Of a DNA stretch of 64,000 bases, positions 48,326 to 58,762 are shown one piece after another. The notes beneath the pieces are model-generated. The model was given only the letters and a program-made list of their open reading frames with translations, ran no database searches and was not told the origin of the DNA. Within the stretch, counting starts at the first letter, position 1. The number at the start of each line of letters is the position of its first letter. Source of the DNA: Cephalopachus bancanus (Eukaryota > Chordata > Mammalia > Primates > Tarsiidae); contig JAPVLO010000179.1 in the NCBI GenBank assembly GCA_027257055.1, positions 1,550,001-1,614,000 on the forward strand, read 5' to 3'. The position numbers were made by a program, and so were the translations under genes.

Positions 48326-48970
48326 TTCTTGACACACCAACACATTGTCATTACCCTGGTTAACAAGAAAGCAATACTTTATCACAGCCAAATACAATAT
48401 TGCTTGCATTCCATGTGGGAGCCTTAGATTGCAGCAACAGCAGGGAGAAGCCCCTGTCCCTGGCTTGACTTGTTTTCAATTATATTACATGTGTGGTATT
48501 CTAGATGGCCATTAAGTTTGTAATATCATTACCAAAATTTTAAACTAATACATAGTTGCAATATACCAAAACAAAACCATAAAAGTAATTACTTTATAGG
48601 CCCCCAAACACTATGGAAAATTAAATTAAAAATAAAATAAAAACCAACTCATTGAGATGTCAAATATTCTATGAAGACACTGAACTGAGAGTTTGTAACA
48701 CATTAATATGAAAAGCTGTCTGTGAGATCCCATTTTATACCACTTTCTTTGTTGTAAGTTAAATGTGGATTAAATGTGTTTGTTTTTACCGAAACACACA
48801 CATTTTTAGGAAAATGTCTTTGCTTCCTAGCCCAAACTAAATTGTGATTTTTTTGAAGGCCAGTATGATAGAATCACAGAACCATCTATCTTGTTCTGAA
48901 ATAATTTTGTCACAACACCAAACTTAATTATACATCACCTTTTTCTTTGGATTTGGTTTAACAGAAAATA
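48326..48970 (-). other. PTPRK: PTPRK intron 3, unique
   Basis: No repeat or exon recognised. Confidence 0.5.
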
Positions 48971-49608
48971 CAGTCAATCCTCATTATTCATGGCTTCTAT
49001 ATTTGTGAATTTGTCTACCCCCTAAAATTTATTTGTAACCTCCAAATCAATACTTGCAAAGCTTTCATGGTCATGTGTGGACATGCACAAAGCAGCAAAA
49101 TATCTGAGGTTACTCAATGCACATGTTCCTAGCTGAGGTCAAGCAACGTTCTGTCTTCCTGTTTCAGCTTTCATACTGTAAAATTAAAGTATCCTTATTG
49201 TGGTCTATTTAGTGCCATGATTTTCTCATTTGTGTGCTTTTTATTGTTGATTTTGCTTTTTAAAACGACCCCAAGTGTAGTGCTTTAGTGCTGTCTAGTG
49301 TTCCTACTTGCAAGAAGGCTGAGATGAGCCTTAAGGAGAAAATACATGTTAGAGAAGCTCTTGTCAGACATGAATTATCGTGCTATTAGCCATGGGTTCA
49401 ATGTTAATGAATCAACACTATAAGTTGCACATGGCACCTTTAAAACAGAATCACACATAGAACAAGATTATCTATTCATCAGCAAAACACTGTGACCAGA
49501 GGCTCACAGGATCCCAACCCCGTATCTCCCATAAAAGCAATAGTTCAGTATTCAGCATTCTCTGTGACTTCATAGAACATCACTACAAATAGCCAAGAAT
49601 AAACTCTA
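48971..49608 (+). mobile_element. Tigger/pogo-type DNA transposon remnant
   Basis: The left end CAGTCAATCCTCATTATTCA is a Tigger-group terminal repeat. It is followed by a degraded transposase N-terminus near 49310-49430, including KEKI and the helix-turn-helix-like block that reads FNVNEST. The right end near 49600 (ATAGCCAAGAATAAACTC) is a degraded inverted copy. The central transposase is deleted. Confidence 0.75.
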
Positions 49609-51616
49609 TCATTATGTTTTTGTTCACTCTGAGTCCTCATTTTTATCAAAGTACTGTTTTACTGATGGCTCCCCTATATTATTTGCACCTGTGAAATATA
49701 AGGACATGTAGAATATAAATAATCAATATTCATGCAGTCCCTCAATGAACAAGTTCTTAGGAGACAAGCTGCTGTATCCCTATAGCCTTCAGAGACTTTG
49801 GAAAAAGACACTTGCTCTCGTAACTGGTTAAACCACTGACTAGTATTCTCATTTGTTCACGAAAAACCATCCTGGATGCTGGTCTGTGAAAAGTCTGACA
49901 TCAGTCTATCCTTCAGAGGCCTGCCAAACAGGAGACTGGGAAGCAGTTTAACATTGCAGCATCCCTGATCCTCCCTGCTTCAGTGAAGAGCAAAATTAGC
50001 TTTCCATGTGGCCACGTTTCCTTGCCATGTGTGAGCAAAGAAAGGGGATTTGCTTACCAACACAGATACTCGCCAAGGAAAATGAGCGGGTGGAAGTCAT
50101 TAGTTAGTTCCCTAGAACAAAGGGGATTAAATGGTATATGTCTGTCCTTCCACAAATTATGCAGTAGTCTGGTTTTCATTTAAATAAAAAGCAAACGTGG
50201 GTCATCCCCATCTACAAAAACTTTGTTTTTGTCAAATGAGTTAAATAAAAAATAAAAACATAGGTAATAAAAAGTTTCTGTAATATTAAAGAGTCAAAAC
50301 AAAACCCAAAATATTTCACATTAAGATATCAGGAGCAAAATATTATACTTTTTCCAGATATATTGACATGTTATCAGAAAATAAAATAAAAACCTAATTT
50401 GGAAAGGCAAGGCATTCAAAGGACAGCAAAATTTGCAATGGAGCTTATTATGAGTGCTTGTTATACCAATTCTCAAATAGCTTGACTTGTTTTTTCCTAC
50501 CAATAAACACAACTTGCCACACTTTTTGTTTCCTCTTCCCTTTAGAAAAGAATGTGATATGCTCATGGCTCATGTACTCATTCTATAAAACAGGATGTGC
50601 ACAAAAATTAAGGTAGAGGGAAAGAAACACAGCTTTGAGGTTGTAAGGGACAGTGCTGGTATGCAAGCAATAGCAGACAACATAGAGGTGGCAAACCACT
50701 GAAGAAGTACTTATCCTTGCTCATCAAATAACAAATGCAAGTTAAGAATGACATTTAGAGATGTGGTCAGTTTTAAAAAATAAACAAAAACATGATCTTT
50801 GAGGATAAAAAGAACATCATACAAATTGTCTCGCTTCCTAAATGCAGCTCTGAATCAAGACTAAAGTGACAATCTAGTGTGTCCCCTGTGGTTTCTTAAA
50901 ACATATTATTTGTCTTTTTAAAGCACAAACTGCAGAGTAGAGGGACAGCTGCTTAGACTAGCTTTCCTGTTTGAGAGAGTTACATTTCACTGCCATATCA
51001 AATTCCCCACGTTGTCTAGTGACACAGAACAATTCAATTGTCTAGCACTTGGAATAAGGGCCATAGCCAAGGAATTTATAGAGTCAAGGTATGTTCTATT
51101 TTTCAGTATTTCCCAAGTGTACTTCAGGGATCACTAGACTCAAGAGATACTCTTTAAAAGCCCAAACCGATGCCCAGACTTTGGCTGGGCACACACTCCC
51201 CATGTTTCTTTCCTAGAGATTTAAAAACATACTTAGGCTCTGAAGCAGCCTGCAGAACAGAACTGACTGTCTAAATCAGTGTTTCTTCCTATTTGATCAA
51301 CTAATGCCTTCTGACATTACCTGGATTTGTGAAACACTATCTGGAAAACACCGACTCAACTCTAATTCACTATCTCTAAGCAGCAAGTGTATGTGGGCCT
51401 GCTGACACTTAACTGTGGCTTTGCATTCTTTCCAGTAAAATCAGTGGGCTGAAGACTGATACAGAAAAGAAATAGGTACCAAGACAGCTGTACCGAGGAA
51501 AACGTTTGGAGCAAAAATGTGAAGGGATAGGTAAGATCCAGTCATTCCTATTCCCTCACCTCCTCATTTACCAGGAAAGATGTCAGACTGATAAAGGGTA
51601 AGTCTTGGTTTAGTCC

Positions 51617-51655
51617 TCGCCCCCCTCCTCCTCGCCCCCCTCCCCCTCCCCCAAG
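51617..51655. repeat. C-rich low-complexity tract
   Basis: CGCCCCCCTCCTCCTCGCCC-type sequence, pyrimidine-only for most of its length; the opposite strand is G-rich and may form a quadruplex. Confidence 0.85.
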
Positions 51656-52314
51656 AGCTCAAGCTCTTTGTGTCCTTTCTACACAAAGAACTCAAAGCAG
51701 GGTCTAGCTGGAATCCACTCCTAATCTTCTCCCAGGACCCCTTGATATTATCTAAGGAGTGTGTTTTAACAAGGTGGCTCCAGGAACCAACAAGACTCAT
51801 TTTTGATGACTTTTTCCCCCTCATTCCCTCTTTTCCTGCCGCTTTCCCCACCCCCACCCCTTTACGGAGAGCCATGGGAAGGGGATTTCCATGCTACCTA
51901 TGCATTTTTCTCCTTTTAAAGCAACCATTTATATTAAAGATCACTGCTTCCCTGGCCTCTGACTGGACTCGGAATCACAGTCTTCCAAAAGCAGGGATAA
52001 AGGCTGTGCGGGCGAGATTCTGGAGGCTTCTGTGAGTACGTGCGTGATCAGAACCCAAAGAAGTCAATCAGTAGCTCCTTTGCTTCAGGAGTGAGGGGGC
52101 AAAGGAGGAAACAGAGGGGAGTAGAATCAAAGCCCAGATCTTTTTTTCATCAGCACAATAAAGCAAGAGAGTGAATGTGAGAGGAAAGCATTATTCTTCA
52201 AATGGCAGGAAGTCATCAGTGTCTGAATCAAAGGCAGTAGGTGCACTGAGGAAGGCAGGTAGCCTGTACTTCCCTACTGCCTCGAGCCACAGAAGGGCAG
52301 GTCTAAGTAGCAGC

Positions 52315-52420
52315 AATTAGGGCCCGTTAATTAAGGAATTAAATATGTATTAATCACCAAATACTTGACAGTTTATGTTTTAATTAACAGTAATTAACCT
52401 GCAATTAGCTATATTCCATG
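52315..52420. promoter_or_regulatory. Candidate regulatory element rich in TAAT/ATTA sites
   Basis: Within 106 bases there are repeated homeodomain core sites, including CGTTAATTAAGG, TATTAATCACC, TTTTAATTAACAGTAATTAA and TGCAATTAGC. The surrounding segment lacks repeats. Regulatory function is inferred from motif density only. Confidence 0.3.
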
Positions 52421-53149
52421 CAGGTTACCACTGTGATTCCTACCTATAGAATATTTACTACTATAAATAGTAAAAGCTGCATTAAATGACTGCTGTGGCA
52501 AGAACACTTTACTCTGCTAAAACTATAAATGACTGATAAAAGATAATTTAACATCAGTAGAAAGACTATCAAAATAAGAGATGCCCAAGAAGCCCTGCCA
52601 TGTTTATTAAAAGTACACAGGCACTGTGTCTAGTGTGACTGGCTTTCATATTAATGTGTTACAAGTTCTCAGTAGCTCAGTGTCTTATAAAAGATTTGAC
52701 TTCCCAAAACCAGCAATTGAAAAGCTCCAATCCTGATCAAGATGAAAAATAACTCAGTATTTTGTCACCAGATTTAAGGGAGAAATGGGCATTCTTGACA
52801 AAACCACAGGAGGTGATGGTAAACAAGGACCTAAAGAGATCAACATGGCAGTTCCTGAATACACCCTTAGAGCAACCATTCCTCAAGACACAAATGAGTC
52901 CAGGAAAGGGTAAATTCCATGGATTGTATGATAGCAGTTCAGGAATGTTCTGGCAGAAAGGAACTTGGTTCACTTTGTCTTACCCAGCATTTCACAAAAA
53001 GGATTTCTGCCTGGAACCCTTTTTCATTTAACATCTGTTGACACTTTACTAAACACATTTTGAAAGCACCTTAGCAGGGAGAAAGCACTCAACTATTAAC
53101 TGTTTCCCTTTTTATCATCTTCCACAAATCATAATAATCTTAATGGTGG

Positions 53150-53335
53150 TGAAACAAACTGATACCATTTATTGAGAGGTTAGCATGTCCCACATATGCT
53201 TTTCTTTTCATTTTCACACCCTGTGCAGTCATTATATTTAGGTCCACAATTAGAAAAGTGAGGTTCATACCGTTTTTAAATCAGTTGCCCAACCTTATAA
53301 GTAAGCAGGGCTGATATTCAAATCTAATTCAAACA
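53150..53335 (+). mobile_element. MIR SINE remnant
   Basis: ACCATTTATTGAGAGGTTAG, 'ATTTTCACACCCTGTGCAGTC', AGAAAAGTGAGGTTCATACC and GTAAGCAGGGCTGATATTCA follow the MIR order. Confidence 0.75.
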
Positions 53336-53856
53336 ATTTATAATACAAACTTCCTTTAAGAGTTCCTTGATCGATCTTAACTTGCATCAAAACTACTTAC
53401 TAGTATGACAACTATCTTATAGTAATAAAGTACTGTGTGAATATGTGTTAATATTTCAAGTATACATTAACCTTCCATTAATTTTTTTGTTTTCCATAAT
53501 GTATCTAAATAATAATGTAGAGGTGTGGTCTAGGGGAGACTGACTCCCTGGACTCTGAGAAAGGGTTTCTCAAGAGTGCTACCTCCTTTAGATACCCATG
53601 TCCTATTTACGTTTTCTTCAGTTTTCAGGCCCCCAAACAGCCTAAGAATGCATCACTTGGATATTAATGCTTATGCACTATGCTCACAAAAGAAAATTTC
53701 CCACATGCACATGCATACACACATAATGCCAGAAAAATATTGTTCGTATTTTGCAATTAGAAATATAGTAGTAACAGAGAGTTACATCTTCAGGTCATTA
53801 CAGAACTCCTTTTAAAGAAATCTATATGGGAAATTATAGCAAAACAGATGGGAGCT
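53336..53856 (-). other. PTPRK: PTPRK intron 3, unique
   Basis: No repeat or exon recognised. Confidence 0.45.
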
Positions 53857-53873
53857 TGCATGATGCATATTTC

Positions 53874-54189
<316 letters not shown>

Positions 54190-54203
54190 TGACTCATATT
54201 TCT

Positions 54204-54726
54204 AAGAACATCAGGCTACAACCACCATATCCTCAGTATGGGTGTGCTGGCCCAACGGGCCAGGGACTAAATAAGCAGCCAACAGAAGTCCCTGGCCAGG
54301 CTGAACCTGACAGCTTATTGTTCTGGCTTTTTCCCCCTAGGCTTTTTTTCTGACAATCTCCCATTAGGCTGACATCTTCTGCCAGAGGTGGAAATCAGAT
54401 TTGGTAGGTGTTTTCCTTTTACATATCTGTTAATACAACTTGTACTTCTCATCCCAATTGGGAAACATAATGTAGGTCTTATACAGTGATTTTAAGGCCT
54501 ATGGCTCAGCGTTTGGGAAGTTTCCTGCTGACATCTCTCTTGCAGCATCTACAGTGTGCCATTTACCTAATAGCTTAGTAGCTATTAGGGTAATGACTTA
54601 CAGTATATGTACTACTCAGCAGATAAAAGGGAAATGAGAGGGAAGTACTACCTTAACTTTACCTTTAAAATTTCAAAGACTGGTGCGATATTGGTGTGCT
54701 CAGGAATTAAATGAACAAGTGGGTAT
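54204..54726 (-). other. PTPRK: PTPRK intron 3, unique
   Basis: No repeat or exon recognised. Confidence 0.45.
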
Positions 54727-55020
54727 TTTTTTTTTTTTTTTGAGTTGGAGTCATACTCTGTTGCCCAGACTGGAATGCAGTGGCTCGCTCTTGGCCACCA
54801 TAGCCTCGACCTGCTGGGCTCCGGCGATCCTTCTGCCTCAGTCTTCCAAGTAGCCGGAACCACAGGTGTGCGCTACCATACCCAGCTAATTTTGTATTTA
54901 TTGTAGAGACAAGGTCTCGACAAGTTGCCCAGGTGGGTCTTGAACTCGCAGGCTCAGGCAATCCACTCGCCTCAGCCTCCCAAAGTGCTGGGATTACAGG
55001 CTGAGCCACCGAGCCCGGCT
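54727..55020 (-). mobile_element. Alu SINE, local young type
   Basis: TTTTTTGAGTTGGAGTCATA, GACCTGCTGGGCTCCGGCG, AGCCGGAACCACAGGTGTG and GGCTGAGCCACCGAGCCCGG mark the diagnostic type in reverse. Confidence 0.93.
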
Positions 55021-55075
55021 GGGATTAGGATTTCAATATTCATTTGGGGGTACACAAACATTCAGTTCATAGCAC
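55021..55075 (-). mobile_element. Antisense MaLR LTR fragment
   Basis: GGATTAGGATTTCAATATTC and GGGGGTACACAAACATTCAG are the reverse complement of the 5' part of an MLT1/MST-type LTR. It is short, and its partner sequence beyond is not clear. Confidence 0.5.
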
Positions 55076-55202
55076 TGATTGATTTATTAGGAATAGCTTC
55101 ATACCTTGAACTTAAATGAATTCAGTTGGTGTTGCTAAGTTTTTAAGAACCTCCAATCAGCATCTGTGAAGGTTATAGAGATCTGTTAAAAATTCACTTG
55201 GT

Positions 55203-55411
55203 GGCGAGACCCGCCTGGGCAGCAAGACCTCATCTCTACAATAAATCAAAAAATCAGCCGGGCGTGGTAGCGCATGCCTGTAATTCCGGCTACTCGGAAG
55301 GCTGAGGAGGAAGGATCGCCGGAGCCCAGCAGGTCGAGGCTGCGGTGGCCGGGAGTGGCCACTGCACTCCAGTCTGGGCGACAGAGTGAGACTCCAGCTC
55401 AAAAAAAAAAA
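55203..55411 (+). mobile_element. Alu SINE, 5'-truncated, local young type
   Basis: It starts within the left arm at GAGACCCGCCTGGGCAGCA and has a complete right arm (ATTCCGGCTACTCGGAAGG, ATCGCCGGAGCCCAGCAGG) and an A tail. It splits or abuts the LTR fragment that follows. Confidence 0.9.
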
Positions 55412-55735
55412 AGAAATCCTAATCCCAAATGTGATAGTTAGGAGTAGGGCCTTTGGGAGATGATGAGGTCATGAGAGTGAAGTGCTTATGATGGAATTAG
55501 TGCCCTTTTAAGAAGAAGCATGAGAGAGCATATGTTCTCCCCACCTCCACTGCCATGTGACAACACAGCAAGAAGGTGGCCAACTGCAAACCAGGAAGAG
55601 AGCTTTCACCAGACTCCTACTATGCTGACCTTGACTTCAGAATTCCTAAACTCCAGGAGTGTGAGAAGTAAATGTCTATTGTTGAAGCCACCTGGTATTT
55701 TACTACTGCAGCCCAGCAGACTAAGACACCATTGA
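55412..55735 (+). mobile_element. MLT1-like LTR (ERVL-MaLR)
   Basis: TCCTAATCCCAAATGTGATA, GTAGGGCCTTTGGGAGATGA, 'GGAATTAGTGCCCTTTTAAG', CTGCCATGTGACAACACAGC, CAAACCAGGAAGAGAGC and GCAGCCCAGCAGACTAAGAC follow the MLT1 LTR in order. It is a solo LTR; no internal region is seen. Confidence 0.85.
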
Positions 55736-55901
55736 GCAATAAACTTAAAAGTGAACCAAAAAGCTCTGAGAATAGAGTTCCAATTTAATTTGGTAAACCA
55801 TGCACTACTCAGTAATGTGCAAGAGATCACAGTGAAAAGTGGCAGGGCTTAGGAGTTAGAACCAGAAGCTCATAATTGGGAAGGCAAAATATTTTATACA
55901 A

Positions 55902-56192
55902 GCCGGGCTCGGTGGCTCAGCCTGTAATCCCGCGCCTTCGGGAGGCTGAGGTGAGTGAATTGCCTGGGCCTGCGGGTTCGAGACTTGCCTGGGCAGCAAG
56001 ACCTCATCCCTACAATAAATCAAAAAATCAGCCGGGCGTGGTAGCGCATGCCTGTAATTCCGGCTACTTGGAAGGCTGAGGCGGAAGGGAATCGCCGGAG
56101 CCCAGCAGGTCGAGGCTGCGGTGGCCAGGAGCGGCCACTGCACTTCAGTCTGGGCAACAGAGTGAGACTCCAACTCAAAAAAAAAAAAAAAA
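55902..56192 (+). mobile_element. Alu SINE, full-length, local young type
   Basis: GCCGGGCTCGGTGGCTCAGC at the start, CGCGCCTTCGGGAGGCTGAG, ATCGCCGGAGCCCAGCAGG, and GACTCCAACTC plus a 19-base A tail. It keeps many CpGs and is probably among the youngest Alus here. I could not see a clear target-site duplication. Confidence 0.94.
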
Positions 56193-58018
56193 AAACTTAT
56201 CCAAAGGTACTCAGGAATTCATCGAACACGACAATGACCTGATATAAAGGATCATTCTACTCTCAATGTAGCTTGATAAGTCCTTTTTAAAGTCTGGTCT
56301 CCCAAGACTGTTTACAAATAAAATCATTCCTTTAATGTATTTGACTGTCTGAGTTAGGTGTGTAAAAGGCAAAGTAGAAATTCCAAATCAGATTGCAGCA
56401 AGTCACACTAAGTCAGTGCACTGTGGCTCTGGAGGCTGTGATGAGTCTCAGGAGGCTTCACTGTAGAGGGTCTGTGTGGGCACTGCTAAGGCCAAAGAGA
56501 AGAAAATCAGGGCAAAGATGAGCAGGGCATGGCTTCTGAGCCTAGGAGTGTCCTTCTGGCCTCAATCCAGCAGATGCCTGGAGGCTGAAAAAGAGCCTAG
56601 AATAGGTCTCCAAGGGGAAGTGGGAATATTCTAGATCTTACTCTTCCCCACTTTGGGAAAGTCTCCTCCTAAACAAGTTTTTTAATCACATTCAGCTTTT
56701 TAGACTAGGCTACCACACAAAAACCTTTCAAAGCCCAGCTCGGTAAAGTCACTTGCCCTGATTGATTTTTAATACTATGAAAGAGAAAACTTTGTCCTGG
56801 GGCCATATCTTTTAAATTACTAATTGGTTACCAGTACATTTATATAAAAATAAGGTGCTCATTAAACAGGATATTTTCCTTCTGGAGGAAAAACTAGTTT
56901 TTACTCATTTATGTTTTATAAATAAAAACAGTACATGTAAATTGGGAAAAACTGAGAATATGACAGATGGCAGACAGAAAAAAAAGTCAATCAATTATTC
57001 CACTAGCTAGAGAGATATCACTTTTTCATGTATTCATTTCAGAATATATTTTAGTCATTATTATATATATATTCAATTAAAAATATAAATTAGTATTGCT
57101 TTATACCTCTTTTATCCATTTAACAACATAAGCTTAAAGACATCAATAAATTTTCTTCCATAACGTTATTCTTAATGGCTGCAAAATGAAATTTTTGTAT
57201 TAAAGTAGCATAAATTAACAAATCCTCTATTGTTGGAAGGAATTCTGTTTCTGATTTTTCTTTATTGTAAATAAAGAAAATGAGTATCCTGCAATGAATA
57301 TCCAAATAGCTAATTATTTGCAATCACTCTTCATTATTTCTAATAGATTGATAAATTTAAACAAATCTAAAATTAAGTTGTTATTAAAACTTATTGACAA
57401 AGTACATACACTAAAAAAAACTTAACAAATTGCGTGTGCGCTAACACAGCTTTCACTACTTTTCCATATCCATTCAAAAATGTTTATCACTCATTAAATG
57501 CCAGAAATTTGTACATAGGTACAAAGATAATTTATGGAATTTGCAGTCCATTTATTCATCAATCCAGGAGGAGAGAAATTTTGATTGATGGATCTTACTA
57601 AGAAATAAATACCAAACCTGCAGAATGGATTACTGGATACTGTTCACGCCCATTCTGAAAATAGGCAACAGGAAGCCCTTGAAAAAATCCAGTTTTCTCA
57701 TCCTGAGTCTAGCCAAGCACCTCAATTAAACATGAAAAATGATCATAGATGCATGTTCCAGTTGGCTCCTGCATGAGCCAAAGGAATTAAGAAAGAGAAA
57801 AGCAAAATATTGCAATCCTCTTTATGTCTTGTCTTAGCTGGCAATTAATTGAGTATTCTCAACACCAAGCTATTTTTAAAAGGTGCTGTGGACAAAAGGA
57901 AAACATTGTTTAAACACCCACTGCCACTAGTTTCCCAATCTTTGATCCCAACTCAGAATGCTCTTGTGTTAGTCATTCCTGTTAGAAGGACAAAAGGGAC
58001 ATGAAATCAGAATTGCTT
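56193..58018 (-). other. PTPRK: PTPRK intron 3, mostly unique with one old relic
   Basis: Between about 56990 and 57330 the sequence resembles an antisense old LINE fragment (TTAATGGCTGCAAAATGAAA, 'CCTCTATTGTTGGAAGGAATTCTG', CCTGCAATGAATATCC). It is too diverged to classify. The rest shows nothing recognisable. Confidence 0.45.
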
Positions 58019-58032
58019 TTGTACCAGTTCTT

Positions 58033-58321
58033 TTTTTTTTTTTTTTTTGAGTTGGAGTCTCACTCTGTCGCCCAGACTGGAGTGCAGTGGCCGCTCCCAG
58101 CCACCACAGCCTCGACCTGCTGGGCTCCAGCGATCCTTCCGCCTCAGGCTTCCGAGTAGCCGGAATTACAGGCATGCGCTACCACGCCCAGCTGATTTTT
58201 TGATTTATTGTAGAGATGAGGTCTCACTGCCCAGGTGGGTCTTGAACCCGCGGGCTCAGGCAATCCACTCACCTCAGCCTCCCAAAGGCGCAGGATTATA
58301 GGCTGAGCCACCGAGCCCGGC
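58033..58321 (-). mobile_element. Alu SINE, local young type, with target-site duplication
   Basis: A reverse Alu with a T run of about 18, GAGTTGGAGTCTCACTCTGT, GTAGCCGGAATTACAGGCAT and GCTGAGCCACCGAGCCCGGC. The duplication TTGTACCAGTTCTT is perfect at 58019-58032 and 58322-58335. Confidence 0.95.
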
Positions 58322-58335
58322 TTGTACCAGTTCTT

Positions 58336-58762
58336 AACTGCCCTTGGGCCTCTCTGCCCTTCAGTTACTTAAAACTAAGAACTCAACATTGCAAAGTGGG
58401 CCTCAACATATCCTCCAAAATGACAGGTAGGACCTGCAGCAACTCTTCCATGACAAGGACTCAGTTTACATAAGGTATTTTCTTCCCATTGCTTATGTGG
58501 CTGAAAGCAGGCACTGGCACCTCACTACCTCAATTCCATGAGGGCTCATTTCTTAATGACTAATTTGTTACTGAGACCCATTTATAGAAAAAGGGGCATC
58601 TTCTTTTGGACACAAGTGCTATGTCTCCCTTGACCAGTTATGCTATGTCTCCCTTGACCAGTTATGGCTTACTTAATATGGAAAGGAAAATAATATTGCA
58701 AATAGCACTTCTTGCCCTGCCGCAGGTTATTGTTTTTATTTTCTTAGAACAATATATGTACC
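58336..58762 (-). other. PTPRK: PTPRK intron 3, unique, with a 24-bp tandem duplication
   Basis: A perfect two-copy tandem repeat with a 24-base unit lies at 58618-58641 and 58642-58665; the unit includes GTCTCCCTTGACCAG. Nothing else is recognised. Confidence 0.7.

Larger units (their letters stand above)
49609..53149 (-). other. PTPRK: PTPRK intron 3, longest repeat-free segment
   Basis: About 3.5 kb without a repeat I can name. It holds a C-rich low-complexity tract at 51617-51655, an inverted SOX-like site at 51028-51041 and an AT-rich cluster of homeodomain-like sites at 52315-52420. Open frames at 51564-51875 and 51670-52035 overlap on opposite strands and have no recognisable domain. 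Confidence 0.55.

Noticed and set aside
51564..52035. Possible exon: opposite-strand frames of 103 and 121 codons
   Set aside because: The frames overlap on both strands over a C-rich low-complexity tract, with no recognisable domain or convincing splice sites.
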